This document shows positions 1 to 9,266 of a stretch of 44,513 bases of DNA, piece by piece; positions within the stretch are counted from its first letter, which is position 1, and each line of letters starts with the position of its first letter. This DNA comes from Thermoplasmatota archaeon. GTDB lineage: Archaea > Thermoplasmatota > Thermoplasmata > Lutacidiplasmatales > JAMCUS01. The DNA lies in assembly GCA_023379385.1 (NCBI GenBank), contig JAMCUS010000029.1, forward strand, positions 1 through 44,513, in the 5' to 3' direction. The notes under the pieces were generated by a model, which worked only from the letters and a program-made list of their open reading frames with translations, had not been told where the DNA came from and made no database searches. The position numbers and the translations under genes are program-made.

Positions 1-2
1 AC

Positions 3-3000
3 GGAGGTCCTGCAGGAAGCACAGGAGGTATAAGCCAGGTATTTCCGGAGCCAGTATGGCAACTGAATACAGAAGCCAATAATACATTGCAGGGACATGG
101 CAGAGGTGTTCCTGATATTGCTGCCATTGGGAACAATACTATAATGTATATGACTACTGATGGGGTCCTATATATTTACTATGTGTGGGGAACAAGCATA
201 GCATCTCCGGTAGAAGCTGGTATTGTAGCAGAAATGGATGCTATACTTAACTTAAATGCACAACCAAACCTAGGATATCTCAATCCGCTGATTTATACAT
301 TGGCCAATCAGCAGGTAGCACCACAGACCACTACAGCAACAACAGGTTTTGATCAGACAGGTGTGTATAACTCTACCCTGCCAACCCTTCCGTTCTACAA
401 TGTGATGTACGGAAGAAATCATGTATACAATGCATACTATGGCTATAACCTTGTTACAGGGTGGGGATCGATAGATGCATACAACTTCACAATGTATGTA
501 CTGAATGTGAATTATAACAACAGCATAGGTGCTTTATCTGGAGTAATGAATCAGTTGAATTTGACAGCACTTAATGTGACGTCATACTATCCAAATGGAG
601 CTTTAAATACCAATTACAATGCATCAATACAGCAGAACTTTTTCATAGCGAATAGCATGGGTATGCCGATATACTGGATACAGAATGTGATTTATATATA
701 CGGTACACCTGCAAAAGGATATGATATGTGGTATACGGGCTGGGTGGTGTACCCATTTTACGGCCTATATCCATCTGAAACAATATATGAATATAACTTT
801 CCTGCCGGAAAGTTAGTTACTTTACCCCAGAGCTTCAAAATAGCATCGTGGTTATCCAATCTTAATACGTTTAATAAGCAGACGATGAATTTTGAGGTGA
901 ATTCGCAGGTAATAACCCTGCCAGTTCCTGGATCCTCATATATAATTGGATTATTGAATTATAGTTATCTCTGGCAGGGATCTGTAATATCTAACGGGCC
1001 CTACCCAAACAATCCATATCCAGGTGGACTTGCACCGCAATTTGGAGTAGTTGGAGGGCCATCAGGTGGGAATGGAAATTTCTATACCCCTACATACGGT
1101 AATATGACGTCATACTTAATGCCAATGGGATGGACTGAGTATACAAAAGCGTCATCAATGACATATAATTACAATGTAGATCAGACAGGAGAGGATGCAA
1201 CAAATCTATTATGGGTAAAACAGAGCAATGGTGCATGGAATATAACAACCTCTGCAGGAAGTACAGAGCAGGGTGTATTATCATATATATCAACGGCTTA
1301 TAAAGTAACGTTTACAGAATCAGGATTGCCGGCAGGTACTGCATGGTATGTAAATTTATCAAACGGTCAAAAATTCTCATCTACTAGTACAACAATAACA
1401 TTTAATGAACCGAATGGAACGTATTCGTATACAGTAGCGGCAGGAAATAAAAAATATGCACCCAGTCTGGCAAAAGGATCATTTGCAGTGAATGGAGGGA
1501 ATGTAAATCAAGCAGTAACGTTTAATTTGGTTACATACAGTGTAACGTTTACAGAAACAGGATTGCCATCTGGTACAATCTGGTATGTGAACATAACAGG
1601 TGGTGCATCATATTCATCAACGACTAGTACAATAACATTTAATGAGCCGAATGGAACGTATTTGTATAGTATAGCGACGGGAGATAAGGAATACGCACCG
1701 AGTTCGGCATCAGGATCGTTTACGATTAACGGAGCAGTCGTATCAGAATCTGTTACATTTAGTTTGGTTACATACAGTGTAACGTTTACAGAAACAGGAT
1801 TGCCCTCTGGTACTAAATGGTATGTAAACATAACAGGTGGTGCATCACATTCATCAACAACGAGTACAATAACATTTAGTGAACCGAATGGAACCTATTC
1901 GTATAGTATAACAACAGGAGATAAAGAATATGCACCAAGTCTGGCATCAGGATCGTTTACGATTAACGGAGCAGTCGTGTCAGAATCTGTTACATTTAAT
2001 TTATTTACATATAGTGTAACATTTACAGAAAGTGGATTACCCAGTGGAACAATCTGGTATGTAAATATAACAGGTGGTGCATCACATTCATCAACGACTA
2101 GTACAATAACATTTAATGAGCCGAATGGTTCATATTCGTATACAGTAGCGACGGGGAATGAAGAATATGCACCTAAACCATCATCAGGGTCATTTACAGT
2201 TAACGGAGCGAATGTGAATCAAGCAATAACATTCACATTTACGTACAGAGTAACATTTACAGAAAGTGAATTACCCAGTGGAACAATCTGGTATGTGAAC
2301 ATAACAGGTGGTGCATCATATTCATCAACGACTAGTACAATAACATTTAATGAGCCGAATGGTTCATATTCGTATACAGTAGCGACAGGAAATAAAAAAT
2401 ATGCACCCAGTCTGGCAAAAGGATCATTTGCAGTGAATGGAGGGAATGTAAATCAAGCAGTAACGTTTAATTTGGTTACATACAGTGTAACGTTTACAGA
2501 AACAGGATTGCCATCTGGTACAATCTGGTATGTGAACATAACAGGTGGTGCATCATATTCATCAACGACTAGTACAATAACATTTAATGAGCCGAATGGT
2601 TCATATTCGTATACAGTAGCGACGGGGAATAAAGAATATGCACCTAAACCATCATCAGGGTCATTTACAGTTAACGGAGCGAATGTGAATCAAGCAATAA
2701 CATTCACATTTACGTACAGAGTAACATTTACAGAAAGTGGATTACCCAGTGGAACAATCTGGTATGTGAACATAACAGGTGGTGCATCATATTCATCAAC
2801 GACTAGTACAATAACATTTAATGAGCCGAATGGTTCATATTCGTATACAGTAGCGACAGGAAATAAAAAATATGCACCCAGTCTGGCAAAAGGATCATTT
2901 GCAGTGAATGGAGGGAATGTAAATCAAGCAGTAACGTTTAATTTGGTTACATACAGTGTAACGTTTACAGAAACAGGATTGCCATCTGGTACAATCTGGT

Positions 3001-3911
3001 ATGTGAACATAACAGGTGGTGCATCATATTCATCAACGACTAGTACAATAACATTTAATGAGCCGAATGGTTCATATTCGTATACAGTAGCGACAGGAAA
3101 TAAAAAATATGCACCCAGTCTGGCAAAAGGATCATTTGCAGTGAATGGAGGGAATGTAAATCAAGCAGTAACGTTTAATTTGGTTACATACAGTGTAACG
3201 TTTACAGAAACAGGATTGCCATCCGGTACAATCTGGTATGTGAACATAACAGGTGGTGCATCATATTCATCAACGACTAGTACAATAACATTTAATGAGC
3301 CGAATGGAACGTATTCATATACAGTAGCGACAGGGAATAAGGAATACGCACCAGGTCTGGCGGCAGGATCGTTAACAGTAAACGGAGCACCTGTATCAGA
3401 ATCTATAACATTTAATTTATTTACATACAGTGTAACGTTTACAGAATCTGGGTTATCAACAGGTGTAAACTGGAGTGTAACGCTGAATGGAGTAACAGAG
3501 CATTCTACATCAACAAGTATTGTATTCACAGAGCCTAACGGTACGTATGCATACTCTACAGGATATGTAACAGAATCCACAACCTCATTTGCATCCGGTA
3601 ACGTAACGGTAAATGGAAAAGCAGTTACACAAAAAATAATCTTCTCATCTACCAGTACATCGTCTACATCCACTAATACATTATCAATAACGTCTGCATA
3701 CCTGTATAGCATTATTATAGCAATAATAATCGTTGCTGTTGTTATTGTAACAATTATGCTTATGAAAAAAAGAGGTAAACAATCAGGTGCTAATGTGAGT
3801 GCAAACAATGCAACATATACACAAGGTACAACGCAAAATGAAATGGGAGGAGGAGGACAATTTCCACCACAGCCACCACCTGTACAACCACCGATGCCAT
3901 CGAATCAGTAA
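3..3911 (+). CDS. Sedolisin (S53) C-terminal part with ten surface repeats and a C-terminal membrane anchor; 5' truncated by window edge
   Basis: The reading frame is open from base 3, so the visible part is the 3' end of a longer gene; the first ATG at 87 is internal. The first ~150 codons hold the end of a peptidase S53 domain: a GGISQVFPEPVWQ stretch, GRGVPDIAAIG, and the catalytic serine motif GTSIASP (Ser codon at 195). A ~250-residue linker region follows, then ten tandem Ig-like repeats of ~79 residues (VTFTESGLPSGT...ITFNEPNGTYSYTV). The end has a serine/threonine-rich spacer, one hydrophobic helix (SIIIAIIIVAVVIVTIM), KKR stop-transfer residues and a proline-rich cytoplasmic tail. 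Family knowledge: sedolisins are acid-active secreted endopeptidases. Inference: a cell-surface acid protease held off the membrane by the repeat stalk. It has the same layout as the protein at 18580. The Glu/Asp half of the active site lies outside the window, so activity cannot be judged. Confidence 0.9.
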   Translation, partial: GGPAGSTGGISQVFPEPVWQLNTEANNTLQGHGRGVPDIAAIGNNTIMYMTTDGVLYIYYVWGTSIASPVEAGIVAEMDAILNLNAQPNLGYLNPLIYTLANQQVAPQTTTATTGFDQTGVYNSTLPTLPFYNVMYGRNHVYNAYYGYNLVTGWGSIDAYNFTMYVLNVNYNNSIGALSGVMNQLNLTALNVTSYYPNGALNTNYNASIQQNFFIANSMGMPIYWIQNVIYIYGTPAKGYDMWYTGWVVYPFYGLYPSETIYEYNFPAGKLVTLPQSFKIASWLSNLNTFNKQTMNFEVNSQVITLPVPGSSYIIGLLNYSYLWQGSVISNGPYPNNPYPGGLAPQFGVVGGPSGGNGNFYTPTYGNMTSYLMPMGWTEYTKASSMTYNYNVDQTGEDATNLLWVKQSNGAWNITTSAGSTEQGVLSYISTAYKVTFTESGLPAGTAWYVNLSNGQKFSSTSTTITFNEPNGTYSYTVAAGNKKYAPSLAKGSFAVNGGNVNQAVTFNLVTYSVTFTETGLPSGTIWYVNITGGASYSSTTSTITFNEPNGTYLYSIATGDKEYAPSSASGSFTINGAVVSESVTFSLVTYSVTFTETGLPSGTKWYVNITGGASHSSTTSTITFSEPNGTYSYSITTGDKEYAPSLASGSFTINGAVVSESVTFNLFTYSVTFTESGLPSGTIWYVNITGGASHSSTTSTITFNEPNGSYSYTVATGNEEYAPKPSSGSFTVNGANVNQAITFTFTYRVTFTESELPSGTIWYVNITGGASYSSTTSTITFNEPNGSYSYTVATGNKKYAPSLAKGSFAVNGGNVNQAVTFNLVTYSVTFTETGLPSGTIWYVNITGGASYSSTTSTITFNEPNGSYSYTVATGNKEYAPKPSSGSFTVNGANVNQAITFTFTYRVTFTESGLPSGTIWYVNITGGASYSSTTSTITFNEPNGSYSYTVATGNKKYAPSLAKGSFAVNGGNVNQAVTFNLVTYSVTFTETGLPSGTIWYVNITGGASYSSTTSTITFNEPNGSYSYTVATGNKKYAPSLAKGSFAVNGGNVNQAVTFNLVTYSVTFTETGLPSGTIWYVNITGGASYSSTTSTITFNEPNGTYSYTVATGNKEYAPGLAAGSLTVNGAPVSESITFNLFTYSVTFTESGLSTGVNWSVTLNGVTEHSTSTSIVFTEPNGTYAYSTGYVTESTTSFASGNVTVNGKAVTQKIIFSSTSTSSTSTNTLSITSAYLYSIIIAIIIVAVVIVTIMLMKKRGKQSGANVSANNATYTQGTTQNEMGGGGQFPPQPPPVQPPMPSNQ
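1299..3655 (+). repeat. Ten tandem ~237-bp coding repeats (79-residue surface module)
   Basis: Units begin at Tyr codons at 1299, 1536 and so on, ending with a diverged tenth unit from 3426. Units 2-9 average 236 bp. Units 5, 7 and 8 are nearly identical at DNA level, and the order of sub-variants (the KPSS type alternating with the SLAKG type) suggests a two-unit higher-order duplication of about 470 bp. The first and last units are the most divergent, the usual picture for internal expansion by unequal recombination or gene conversion. Such a tract is a likely place for length variation or assembly collapse. Confidence 0.95.
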
Positions 3912-4035
3912 AAACAAATTATAAAACATTTTACACATTTATTTTATAAATCATACAAAATCATTGTAATACTTATTCGTTAAATTGCAAAGCTCTATTA
4001 TCCCATGTCATATCTATATTATTGAAATTGTGTAA

Positions 4036-5727
4036 ATGAATAAAATTATTATTATAGATGGCTACATTGATGAACCGTCAACGTTTGGTGTACCACCATA
4101 CATATCTCCTTATCCACGATATATAGCCGGTGCTATATTCTCCACATCAAACGATGTTCTATATGCAACAATAGATCAATGGCGGAAAGGATCTATAAAT
4201 TTTGCAGATTATAACATTCTTATATTGATAGCTGGTGCAATAGTTCCCGGAAAATATTTAAGGACCTCTCCGGCATCACTCAATGAAATTAAAAAAATAG
4301 GTTCAGAGTTTAAAGGTATAAAGATATTGGCTGGACCAATTTCATCATTTGAATATAACATAGATTTTGTAAACAATATTAATTATGACTTTTATACTAA
4401 AGGAGATCCAGATGCATGGATCTATGATTTTTTAATGAATATAACCCCTAAAAAAAGGAATAGAACAGATGATGAATGGAAAATTTTTTCTATTGCAGGA
4501 GCCAAAATTATTACAGAACATCCTGATTTTCCTGTTCCGTTGATAGCAGAAATAGATCTATACAGAGGCTGCATAAGGTATAAAACAGGTGGATGCCTTT
4601 TCTGCACTGAAATTTTATATGGTAAAATACGGAACAGGCATGTAGAAGATGTTATAAAAGAAATTGCTACCCTTTATAGCTACGGTGTGAGATACTTCAG
4701 ATTGGGTGGTGCTACATGCGTATTGACCTATGGTGCAATAATGGTTGATGAGAAACTGGGCGACTTTAAACCAGATCCGGATATTATTGAAAAATTATTG
4801 AAGGGAATATGGAAAGTTGCACCAGACATAAAGGTATTGCATACGGACAACGCAAATCCACACGTTATATATGAATATCCTGAAGAATCAGAAAAGATCA
4901 TAAAGATGCTTGTAAAATATACAACACCTGGTAATGTTTTATCCTTTGGTCTTGAATCCGCAGACCCAGTAGTGATTAAAAAAAATAATCTCAATTCAAA
5001 TTCAGAGGAGTTATTATTCGCCATAGATATGGTAAATAAATATGGTAGAACTATGGGTATAAATGGTATGCCGGCTTTATTGCCTGGTATAAATTTTATA
5101 TCTGGCTTAGAAGGGGAATCTGAAGATACATATGAATGCAACAAAAAATTTCTTATTAAAATAATGGAAAGTGGTAACATAGTAAGAAGGGTAAATATAA
5201 GACAGGTAGCTCCTGTCAGATACAGGTTCAAAACAAGAATAAAGAAGGATCTTTTTTTGAAATTTAAAGAATTTGTTAGAGGTACTTTTGATAGGGCAAT
5301 GTTAAATAAAATGTTACCACAATACACAATACTCAGAGACATCTTTATTGAACTTAACATTATGAATGAAGCGTATGGAAGGCAGATAGGCACATACCCA
5401 CTTATTGTAAAATTTCCATACAGAATAAAGGTAAATAAATTTATAGACGCAAAGGTTATATCATACGGAGGTAGAAGTGTAAAAGCCATTGATACGGAAT
5501 TCAACATAAATTATGCACCTCTTTCAGTATTGAAAAAGTTACCCAGAATTTCTGAAAAGGATGCAGTTAATATTGTAATGAATAGACCATTTGATGATTA
5601 TGAGGCACTCTCAAAAGTTATAAATCATAAAGAATTGTTACCTCTCCTTACCGAATTGGTAAAAATTAATAAGGAAAGATACTGGTTGGATGAAATACTT
5701 AACGAAAATATGCAGATAAAAAAGTGA
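4036..5727 (+). CDS. Radical SAM protein of the COG1031 type with C-terminal helix-hairpin-helix
   Basis: The 563-residue protein has an N-terminal alpha/beta domain (residues 1-~160), a radical SAM core, and a C-terminal helix-hairpin-helix (around SVLKKLPRISEKDAVNIV). The cluster-binding cysteines are C179, C187 and C190, i.e. CX7CX2C rather than the standard CX3CX2C; as I recall this wider spacing is typical of COG1031. The family is widespread in euryarchaea and its substrate is not known to me. The helix-hairpin-helix suggests nucleic acid contact (inference). The ATG at 4036 is the first in frame. The gene lies one base before the egsA start, so the two are probably cotranscribed, although no shared pathway is obvious. 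Confidence 0.8.
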   Translation: MNKIIIIDGYIDEPSTFGVPPYISPYPRYIAGAIFSTSNDVLYATIDQWRKGSINFADYNILILIAGAIVPGKYLRTSPASLNEIKKIGSEFKGIKILAGPISSFEYNIDFVNNINYDFYTKGDPDAWIYDFLMNITPKKRNRTDDEWKIFSIAGAKIITEHPDFPVPLIAEIDLYRGCIRYKTGGCLFCTEILYGKIRNRHVEDVIKEIATLYSYGVRYFRLGGATCVLTYGAIMVDEKLGDFKPDPDIIEKLLKGIWKVAPDIKVLHTDNANPHVIYEYPEESEKIIKMLVKYTTPGNVLSFGLESADPVVIKKNNLNSNSEELLFAIDMVNKYGRTMGINGMPALLPGINFISGLEGESEDTYECNKKFLIKIMESGNIVRRVNIRQVAPVRYRFKTRIKKDLFLKFKEFVRGTFDRAMLNKMLPQYTILRDIFIELNIMNEAYGRQIGTYPLIVKFPYRIKVNKFIDAKVISYGGRSVKAIDTEFNINYAPLSVLKKLPRISEKDAVNIVMNRPFDDYEALSKVINHKELLPLLTELVKINKERYWLDEILNENMQIKK

Positions 5728-5728
5728 A

Positions 5729-6805
5729 ATGTGTATGAATAATGAATTTACAAAATCTAAAATAATGGAATTTCCAAGTGCAATTCTTGCAGGTCATGGC
5801 GTTATAAACCAGGTAGCAGATATATGCAATAAATACAATTTACCAGAGGATGCAATTATCATTACTGGAGAGAATTCATACAGATTTGCAGGCAACATTG
5901 TTGAAAGGATTTTAAAAGACAACAAATATAGAGTCAATGTTATATTTACTAAGGAGGCCAGTACTGATAACTTAGATGCAATTATATCCGGAATAAAAAC
6001 AATTAACAGAAAAAAGTTTTTTCTTGTTGGTGTTGGCGGTGGCAGTAAAATTGACCTTACAAAATTGGTAGCTTTTAAGCTGCATGCACAATATATCAGC
6101 ATACCAACCATTGCATCACACGATGGTATATCATCTCCAAGAGCCAGTTTAAAAAATGAAAATATACCTGTATCCATTGAAGCCTCAATACCTCTTGCAG
6201 TAATTGCGGACACAGAAATAATACTTCGTGCTCCATTCAGATTCCTTGCATCCGGATGTGCCGATGTGATATCAAATATAACAGCTGTTATGGACTGGAA
6301 ACTTGCATCAAGATTAAGAAATGAACCATATTCAAGTAGTGCCGCTACATTGGCGCAATATACTGCTGAAACAATTCTTGATAATGCAAAAAATATAAAA
6401 CCAGAACTAGAGGAAAGTGTATGGGTATCCATAAAGCCAATGCTTATATCTGGAATAAGCATGAGTATAGCCGGTAGCTCCAGACCTACGAGCGGTGCAG
6501 AACATATGTTTTCACATGCATTGGATAGGTTAGGGGTGAGCAAAGCACTTCACGGTGAACAATGTGGCATAGGTACTATAATGATGATGTATCTTCACGG
6601 CGGTGACTGGGAGCGTATTAAAGAGGCTCTCAAGACGATAGGTACCCCGACCACTGCAAAAGGGTTAGGCATATCTGATAATGATCTGATAAAAGCACTT
6701 ACAATTGCTCACGAAATACGGCATGACAGATATACTATTCTGGGTGATAAAGGCATATCTAAGGAATCAGCCTACAACGTAGCTAAAGCTACCGGAGTGA
6801 TCTAG
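5729..6805 (+). CDS. egsA: sn-glycerol-1-phosphate dehydrogenase
   Basis: This enzyme reduces dihydroxyacetone phosphate to sn-glycerol-1-phosphate, the backbone of archaeal ether lipids, in the cytoplasm. The 358 residues cover the whole family. Visible signatures are the nucleotide-binding GVGGGSKIDLTK, the typical SIPTIASHDGISSPRAS, SGCADVISN, and the metal-ligand histidine regions SGAEHMFSHALD and LHGEQCGIG. The ATG at 5729 is one base after the stop of the upstream radical SAM gene; an alternative in-frame ATG is at 5735. The UPF0179 gene follows 13 bases downstream. Identification is secure and is one of the main reasons to call the window archaeal. Confidence 0.95.
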   Translation: MCMNNEFTKSKIMEFPSAILAGHGVINQVADICNKYNLPEDAIIITGENSYRFAGNIVERILKDNKYRVNVIFTKEASTDNLDAIISGIKTINRKKFFLVGVGGGSKIDLTKLVAFKLHAQYISIPTIASHDGISSPRASLKNENIPVSIEASIPLAVIADTEIILRAPFRFLASGCADVISNITAVMDWKLASRLRNEPYSSSAATLAQYTAETILDNAKNIKPELEESVWVSIKPMLISGISMSIAGSSRPTSGAEHMFSHALDRLGVSKALHGEQCGIGTIMMMYLHGGDWERIKEALKTIGTPTTAKGLGISDNDLIKALTIAHEIRHDRYTILGDKGISKESAYNVAKATGVI

Positions 6806-6818
6806 GAGGTGTTTTGAA

Positions 6819-7247
6819 ATGATTATAACTGCTATAGGAAAGTTACAGGCAAGAGAGGGTTTTGAATTTATATACACAGGACCTCAACAGCAATGCAGGG
6901 AGTGCAAATACAAAAATGTATGTATAACACTTGAACGTGGTAATATGTATAGAGTTTCCAAGGTACGAAATGTTGAACATCCATGCCCTATTCACTTTTC
7001 AGGAATAAAGGTAATAGAAGTTGAAAAAATAAATAAAGGGTTTATTGTTGATGATAATAACATTTTGGCGGGCTCTATAATAAAATTGAGGCAATATCCG
7101 TGTAAACATATAGAATGTTTATACTGGACATTCTGTAATAGCATAACATTGTTGAATACTGATAAATACAAAGTTACCTCAATTAAAAGATCGTTTACCT
7201 GTTCAATGGGTAGATCACTCAAAGAGGTTACAGTAGAAAACATATAA
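6819..7247 (+). CDS. UPF0179 family cysteine-rich archaeal protein
   Basis: The 142-residue protein matches the archaeal UPF0179 (COG3286) pattern: an N-terminal MIITAIGKLQAREGFEFIYTGP, a cysteine set CRECKYKNVC, a further HPCPIHF, and a second half with CKHIECLYWTFC and a final cysteine. The eight or so cysteines in two groups suggest metal or iron-sulfur binding (inference); no function is established to my knowledge. A strong Shine-Dalgarno (GGAGGTG, about 6805-6812) precedes the ATG, consistent with an internal operon gene behind egsA. The 3' side opens into an AT-rich gap. Confidence 0.8.
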   Translation: MIITAIGKLQAREGFEFIYTGPQQQCRECKYKNVCITLERGNMYRVSKVRNVEHPCPIHFSGIKVIEVEKINKGFIVDDNNILAGSIIKLRQYPCKHIECLYWTFCNSITLLNTDKYKVTSIKRSFTCSMGRSLKEVTVENI

Positions 7248-7439
7248 AATAACCTTTAATTAATTTTTGTAAATTTATACGCGATACGCAATCAATTCCA
7301 GTTCATAAATGCAAAAACTTCTTTTAGTTAAATTCATTACACAAGACATACACATCTTATTTACGGTCTATTTTAGTATTTAGAGTCTATACACAAAACA
7401 TAAATAGTATATATCAGATTGGATTAATTGGTGGTATAT
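7248..7439 (+). promoter_or_regulatory. Intergenic promoter region of the sulfur operon (TATA at 7408-7414)
   Basis: This AT-rich gap has no coding pattern. A TATATAT element at 7408-7414 is centred about 29 bases before the ATG at 7440, the spacing expected of an archaeal leaderless promoter. This favours the ATG at 7440 over the in-frame TTG (7428) and GTG (7431) upstream. Confidence 0.5.
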
Positions 7440-7853
7440 ATGGTAAATAAAATGGCACTTATTGTGTTTTCTGGTACGGTAGATAAACTTCTTCCGGTGG
7501 GAATAATAGCGTCTGGTGGAGTAGCAATGGATATGGAGGTACATATATTTCTAACCTTTTGGGGATTGAATGCCTTTAGAAAGGATTCAGTAAAATCCAA
7601 TAAAAAATTCAGTAAAGATTTTGAGGAAATGGCACCGTATATGATGAATTTGATAAACAAGAAAGGTGTTCCGTCATATATTGATACAATAAAACAGGCA
7701 AAAGCTATCGGTAATGTTCATGTTCATGCATGTGCTATGACTCTTGATTTAATGGATATGAAAAAAGAAGATTTAGATGATATAGTAGAGGATGTTATGG
7801 GTGTTGGAGAGTTTGTAGAACTTGCCAAAGACGGCATGACACTATTTATATAG
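7440..7853 (+). CDS. DsrE/DsrF/DrsH-like (COG2210) sulfur-carrier protein
   Basis: From the ATG at 7440 the protein is 137 residues. It shows the DsrE-fold pattern of the peroxiredoxin-like COG2210 group: hydrophobic strand [22 protein letters not shown], then [21 protein letters not shown] cysteine in [13 protein letters not shown] sits where related proteins carry their acting cysteine. Family knowledge: DsrE proteins bind and hand on persulfide sulfur, often next to TusA. The next gene is TusA-like, then an SQR-like flavoprotein and DUF1641, so a role in passing sulfur atoms during sulfide or thiosulfate oxidation is likely. Start chosen from the TATA position; earlier TTG/GTG codons would add three or four residues. 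Confidence 0.82.
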   Translation: MVNKMALIVFSGTVDKLLPVGIIASGGVAMDMEVHIFLTFWGLNAFRKDSVKSNKKFSKDFEEMAPYMMNLINKKGVPSYIDTIKQAKAIGNVHVHACAMTLDLMDMKKEDLDDIVEDVMGVGEFVELAKDGMTLFI

Positions 7854-7870
7854 TTAATGAGGTGAAACTT

Positions 7871-8110
7871 ATGTCCGATGAAAAGGTAACAAAGGTTATA
7901 GATGCAAGAGGCAGCTATTGTCCGGGCCCCTTGATGAAATTGATAGAGAATGTAAGACTTGCAAAGGTTGGAGATGTGCTGGATCTTCTATCCTCCGACA
8001 GTGGAACAAAAAAAGATGCTCCGAATTGGATAAAAAAAACAGGCCAGGAGCTCATAGGTATATATGACGAAGAGGGGTATACCAGAATTAGAATCAAGAA
8101 AATCAAGTGA
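7871..8110 (+). CDS. TusA/SirA-type sulfurtransferase
   Basis: An 79-residue protein with the TusA fold signature [20 protein letters not shown]: the cysteine in the CPGP motif carries the persulfide in this family. The second half ([26 protein letters not shown]) matches the usual TusA helix around SDPGS...IPxWxxxTGH. The ATG at 7871 has a GAGGTG Shine-Dalgarno at 7859-7864; the in-frame GTG at 7862 lies inside that site and is unlikely to be used. Partner of the DsrE-like protein upstream. The stop overlaps a GTG of the following flavoprotein frame, indicating tight coupling. Confidence 0.88.
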   Translation: MSDEKVTKVIDARGSYCPGPLMKLIENVRLAKVGDVLDLLSSDSGTKKDAPNWIKKTGQELIGIYDEEGYTRIRIKKIK

Positions 8111-8118
8111 GTGGTATC

Positions 8119-9252
8119 ATGAAAAATATTGTAATTATAGGTGGTGGTACAGGAGGCACTGTAGTAGCTAACAGATTGGCAAACAGGCTGTATGATCAGA
8201 AAGATATATCAATAACGCTGTTTGCACCTGAAAAGAATCATATTTATCAACCTGATCTTCTTTTTTTATCTCTGGATTTATCAGATCCAAGACGAATGTT
8301 CAGAGATGAACAAAAATTACTTAACAAAAAGGTAAACCTTATTCAGCAACCTGTTGATGCCATTAACGTGGACAATAAATTTGTTATTTCTAAAGGAAAG
8401 AAGTATGCGTATGACTATCTGGTGATAGCAACAGGAGCAAGGCTTGTACCTGACCTTATACCTGGTCTAGCAGGCAATAACAACCATTTTTATGATTATT
8501 CCAGTGCTATGCAGTTGAGAGATAAATTAAGAGGATTCAAGAAAGGGGTAATTGTAACTGGTGTCGCAGATGTTCCATATAAATGTCCCCCTGCTCCCCT
8601 TGAGTTTACATTGCTTCTAGATTATAAATTGAGAAAATATGGATTAAGAAGCAGTGTGGATCTGACATATATATATCCAATCAACTCTATATTCACCATA
8701 CAGAATGTAGTGCCTATACTGCAGAAAGAGTATGATACAAGAAACATAGCATATAAAACCTTCTTCATAGTAGATCACGTTGACCCTGAAAAACACGAGG
8801 TGGTGGCTATGGACGGTGAAACTGTCAAATATGATCTGCTGGTTCTTATTCCACCACATAGAGGACAGCAGATTATAAGTGATGCAGGTATAGGTGATGA
8901 AGGAGGCTGGATGTCTGTTGACAAATACACGTTACAGGAAAAGAATCACGAAGAGATTTATGGTATTGGAGATGCAACAAACCTTCCGGTGTCAAAGGCA
9001 GGATCTGTTGCCCATTTTCAGTCCGGTGTGATTGCCAATAACATCTCAAATTCGGTACTGGGCATAGATGAAAAAATAAATTATGACGGAAGCACTATGT
9101 GTATGACTGAAATAGGGTATGATAAAGGGTTGATACTGTTATTTGACTATAGCCATCCACCATATGGACTGATTCCGTCACGATTAAACCATCTTGCAAA
9201 GGTATTTTATCTGGATTACTACTTTGCGAATATGATGTATGGATTGCCGTAA
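8119..9252 (+). CDS. sqr: Sulfide:quinone oxidoreductase-like FAD flavoprotein
   Basis: The N-terminus MKNIVIIGGGTGGTVVANRL is an FAD-binding Rossmann motif; LVIATGAR and YGIGDATNLP are the expected later flavin/NAD-type motifs. From the ATG at 8119 the 377-residue protein has just two cysteines, C156 in YKCPPAPLEF and C328 in TMCMTEIG. Archaeal SQRs use a pair of cysteines near the flavin to build polysulfide; the 172-residue spacing seen here agrees with the pair I recall for the Acidianus enzyme (C178/C350). The C-terminus is rich in Tyr/Phe and may be the membrane-contacting part. Inference: electrons from sulfide enter the quinone pool, with the sulfur passed to the TusA/DsrE proteins upstream. 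A type II NADH dehydrogenase is a less likely alternative because of the cysteine pair and the neighbours. Confidence 0.82.
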   Translation: MKNIVIIGGGTGGTVVANRLANRLYDQKDISITLFAPEKNHIYQPDLLFLSLDLSDPRRMFRDEQKLLNKKVNLIQQPVDAINVDNKFVISKGKKYAYDYLVIATGARLVPDLIPGLAGNNNHFYDYSSAMQLRDKLRGFKKGVIVTGVADVPYKCPPAPLEFTLLLDYKLRKYGLRSSVDLTYIYPINSIFTIQNVVPILQKEYDTRNIAYKTFFIVDHVDPEKHEVVAMDGETVKYDLLVLIPPHRGQQIISDAGIGDEGGWMSVDKYTLQEKNHEEIYGIGDATNLPVSKAGSVAHFQSGVIANNISNSVLGIDEKINYDGSTMCMTEIGYDKGLILLFDYSHPPYGLIPSRLNHLAKVFYLDYYFANMMYGLP

Positions 9253-9266
9253 ATAAAGGTGATTAC

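Noticed and set aside
1508-3808. Long antisense open frames over the surface repeats
   Set aside because: They arise from the repeat composition (antisense of a TA/AC-rich coding tract), have no start signals, and lie wholly within a convincing gene.
4728-6543. Long minus-strand open frames (about 250 codons each) opposite the radical SAM and egsA genes
   Set aside because: The plus-strand products are clear family members; the antisense peptides show no family pattern or promoter.
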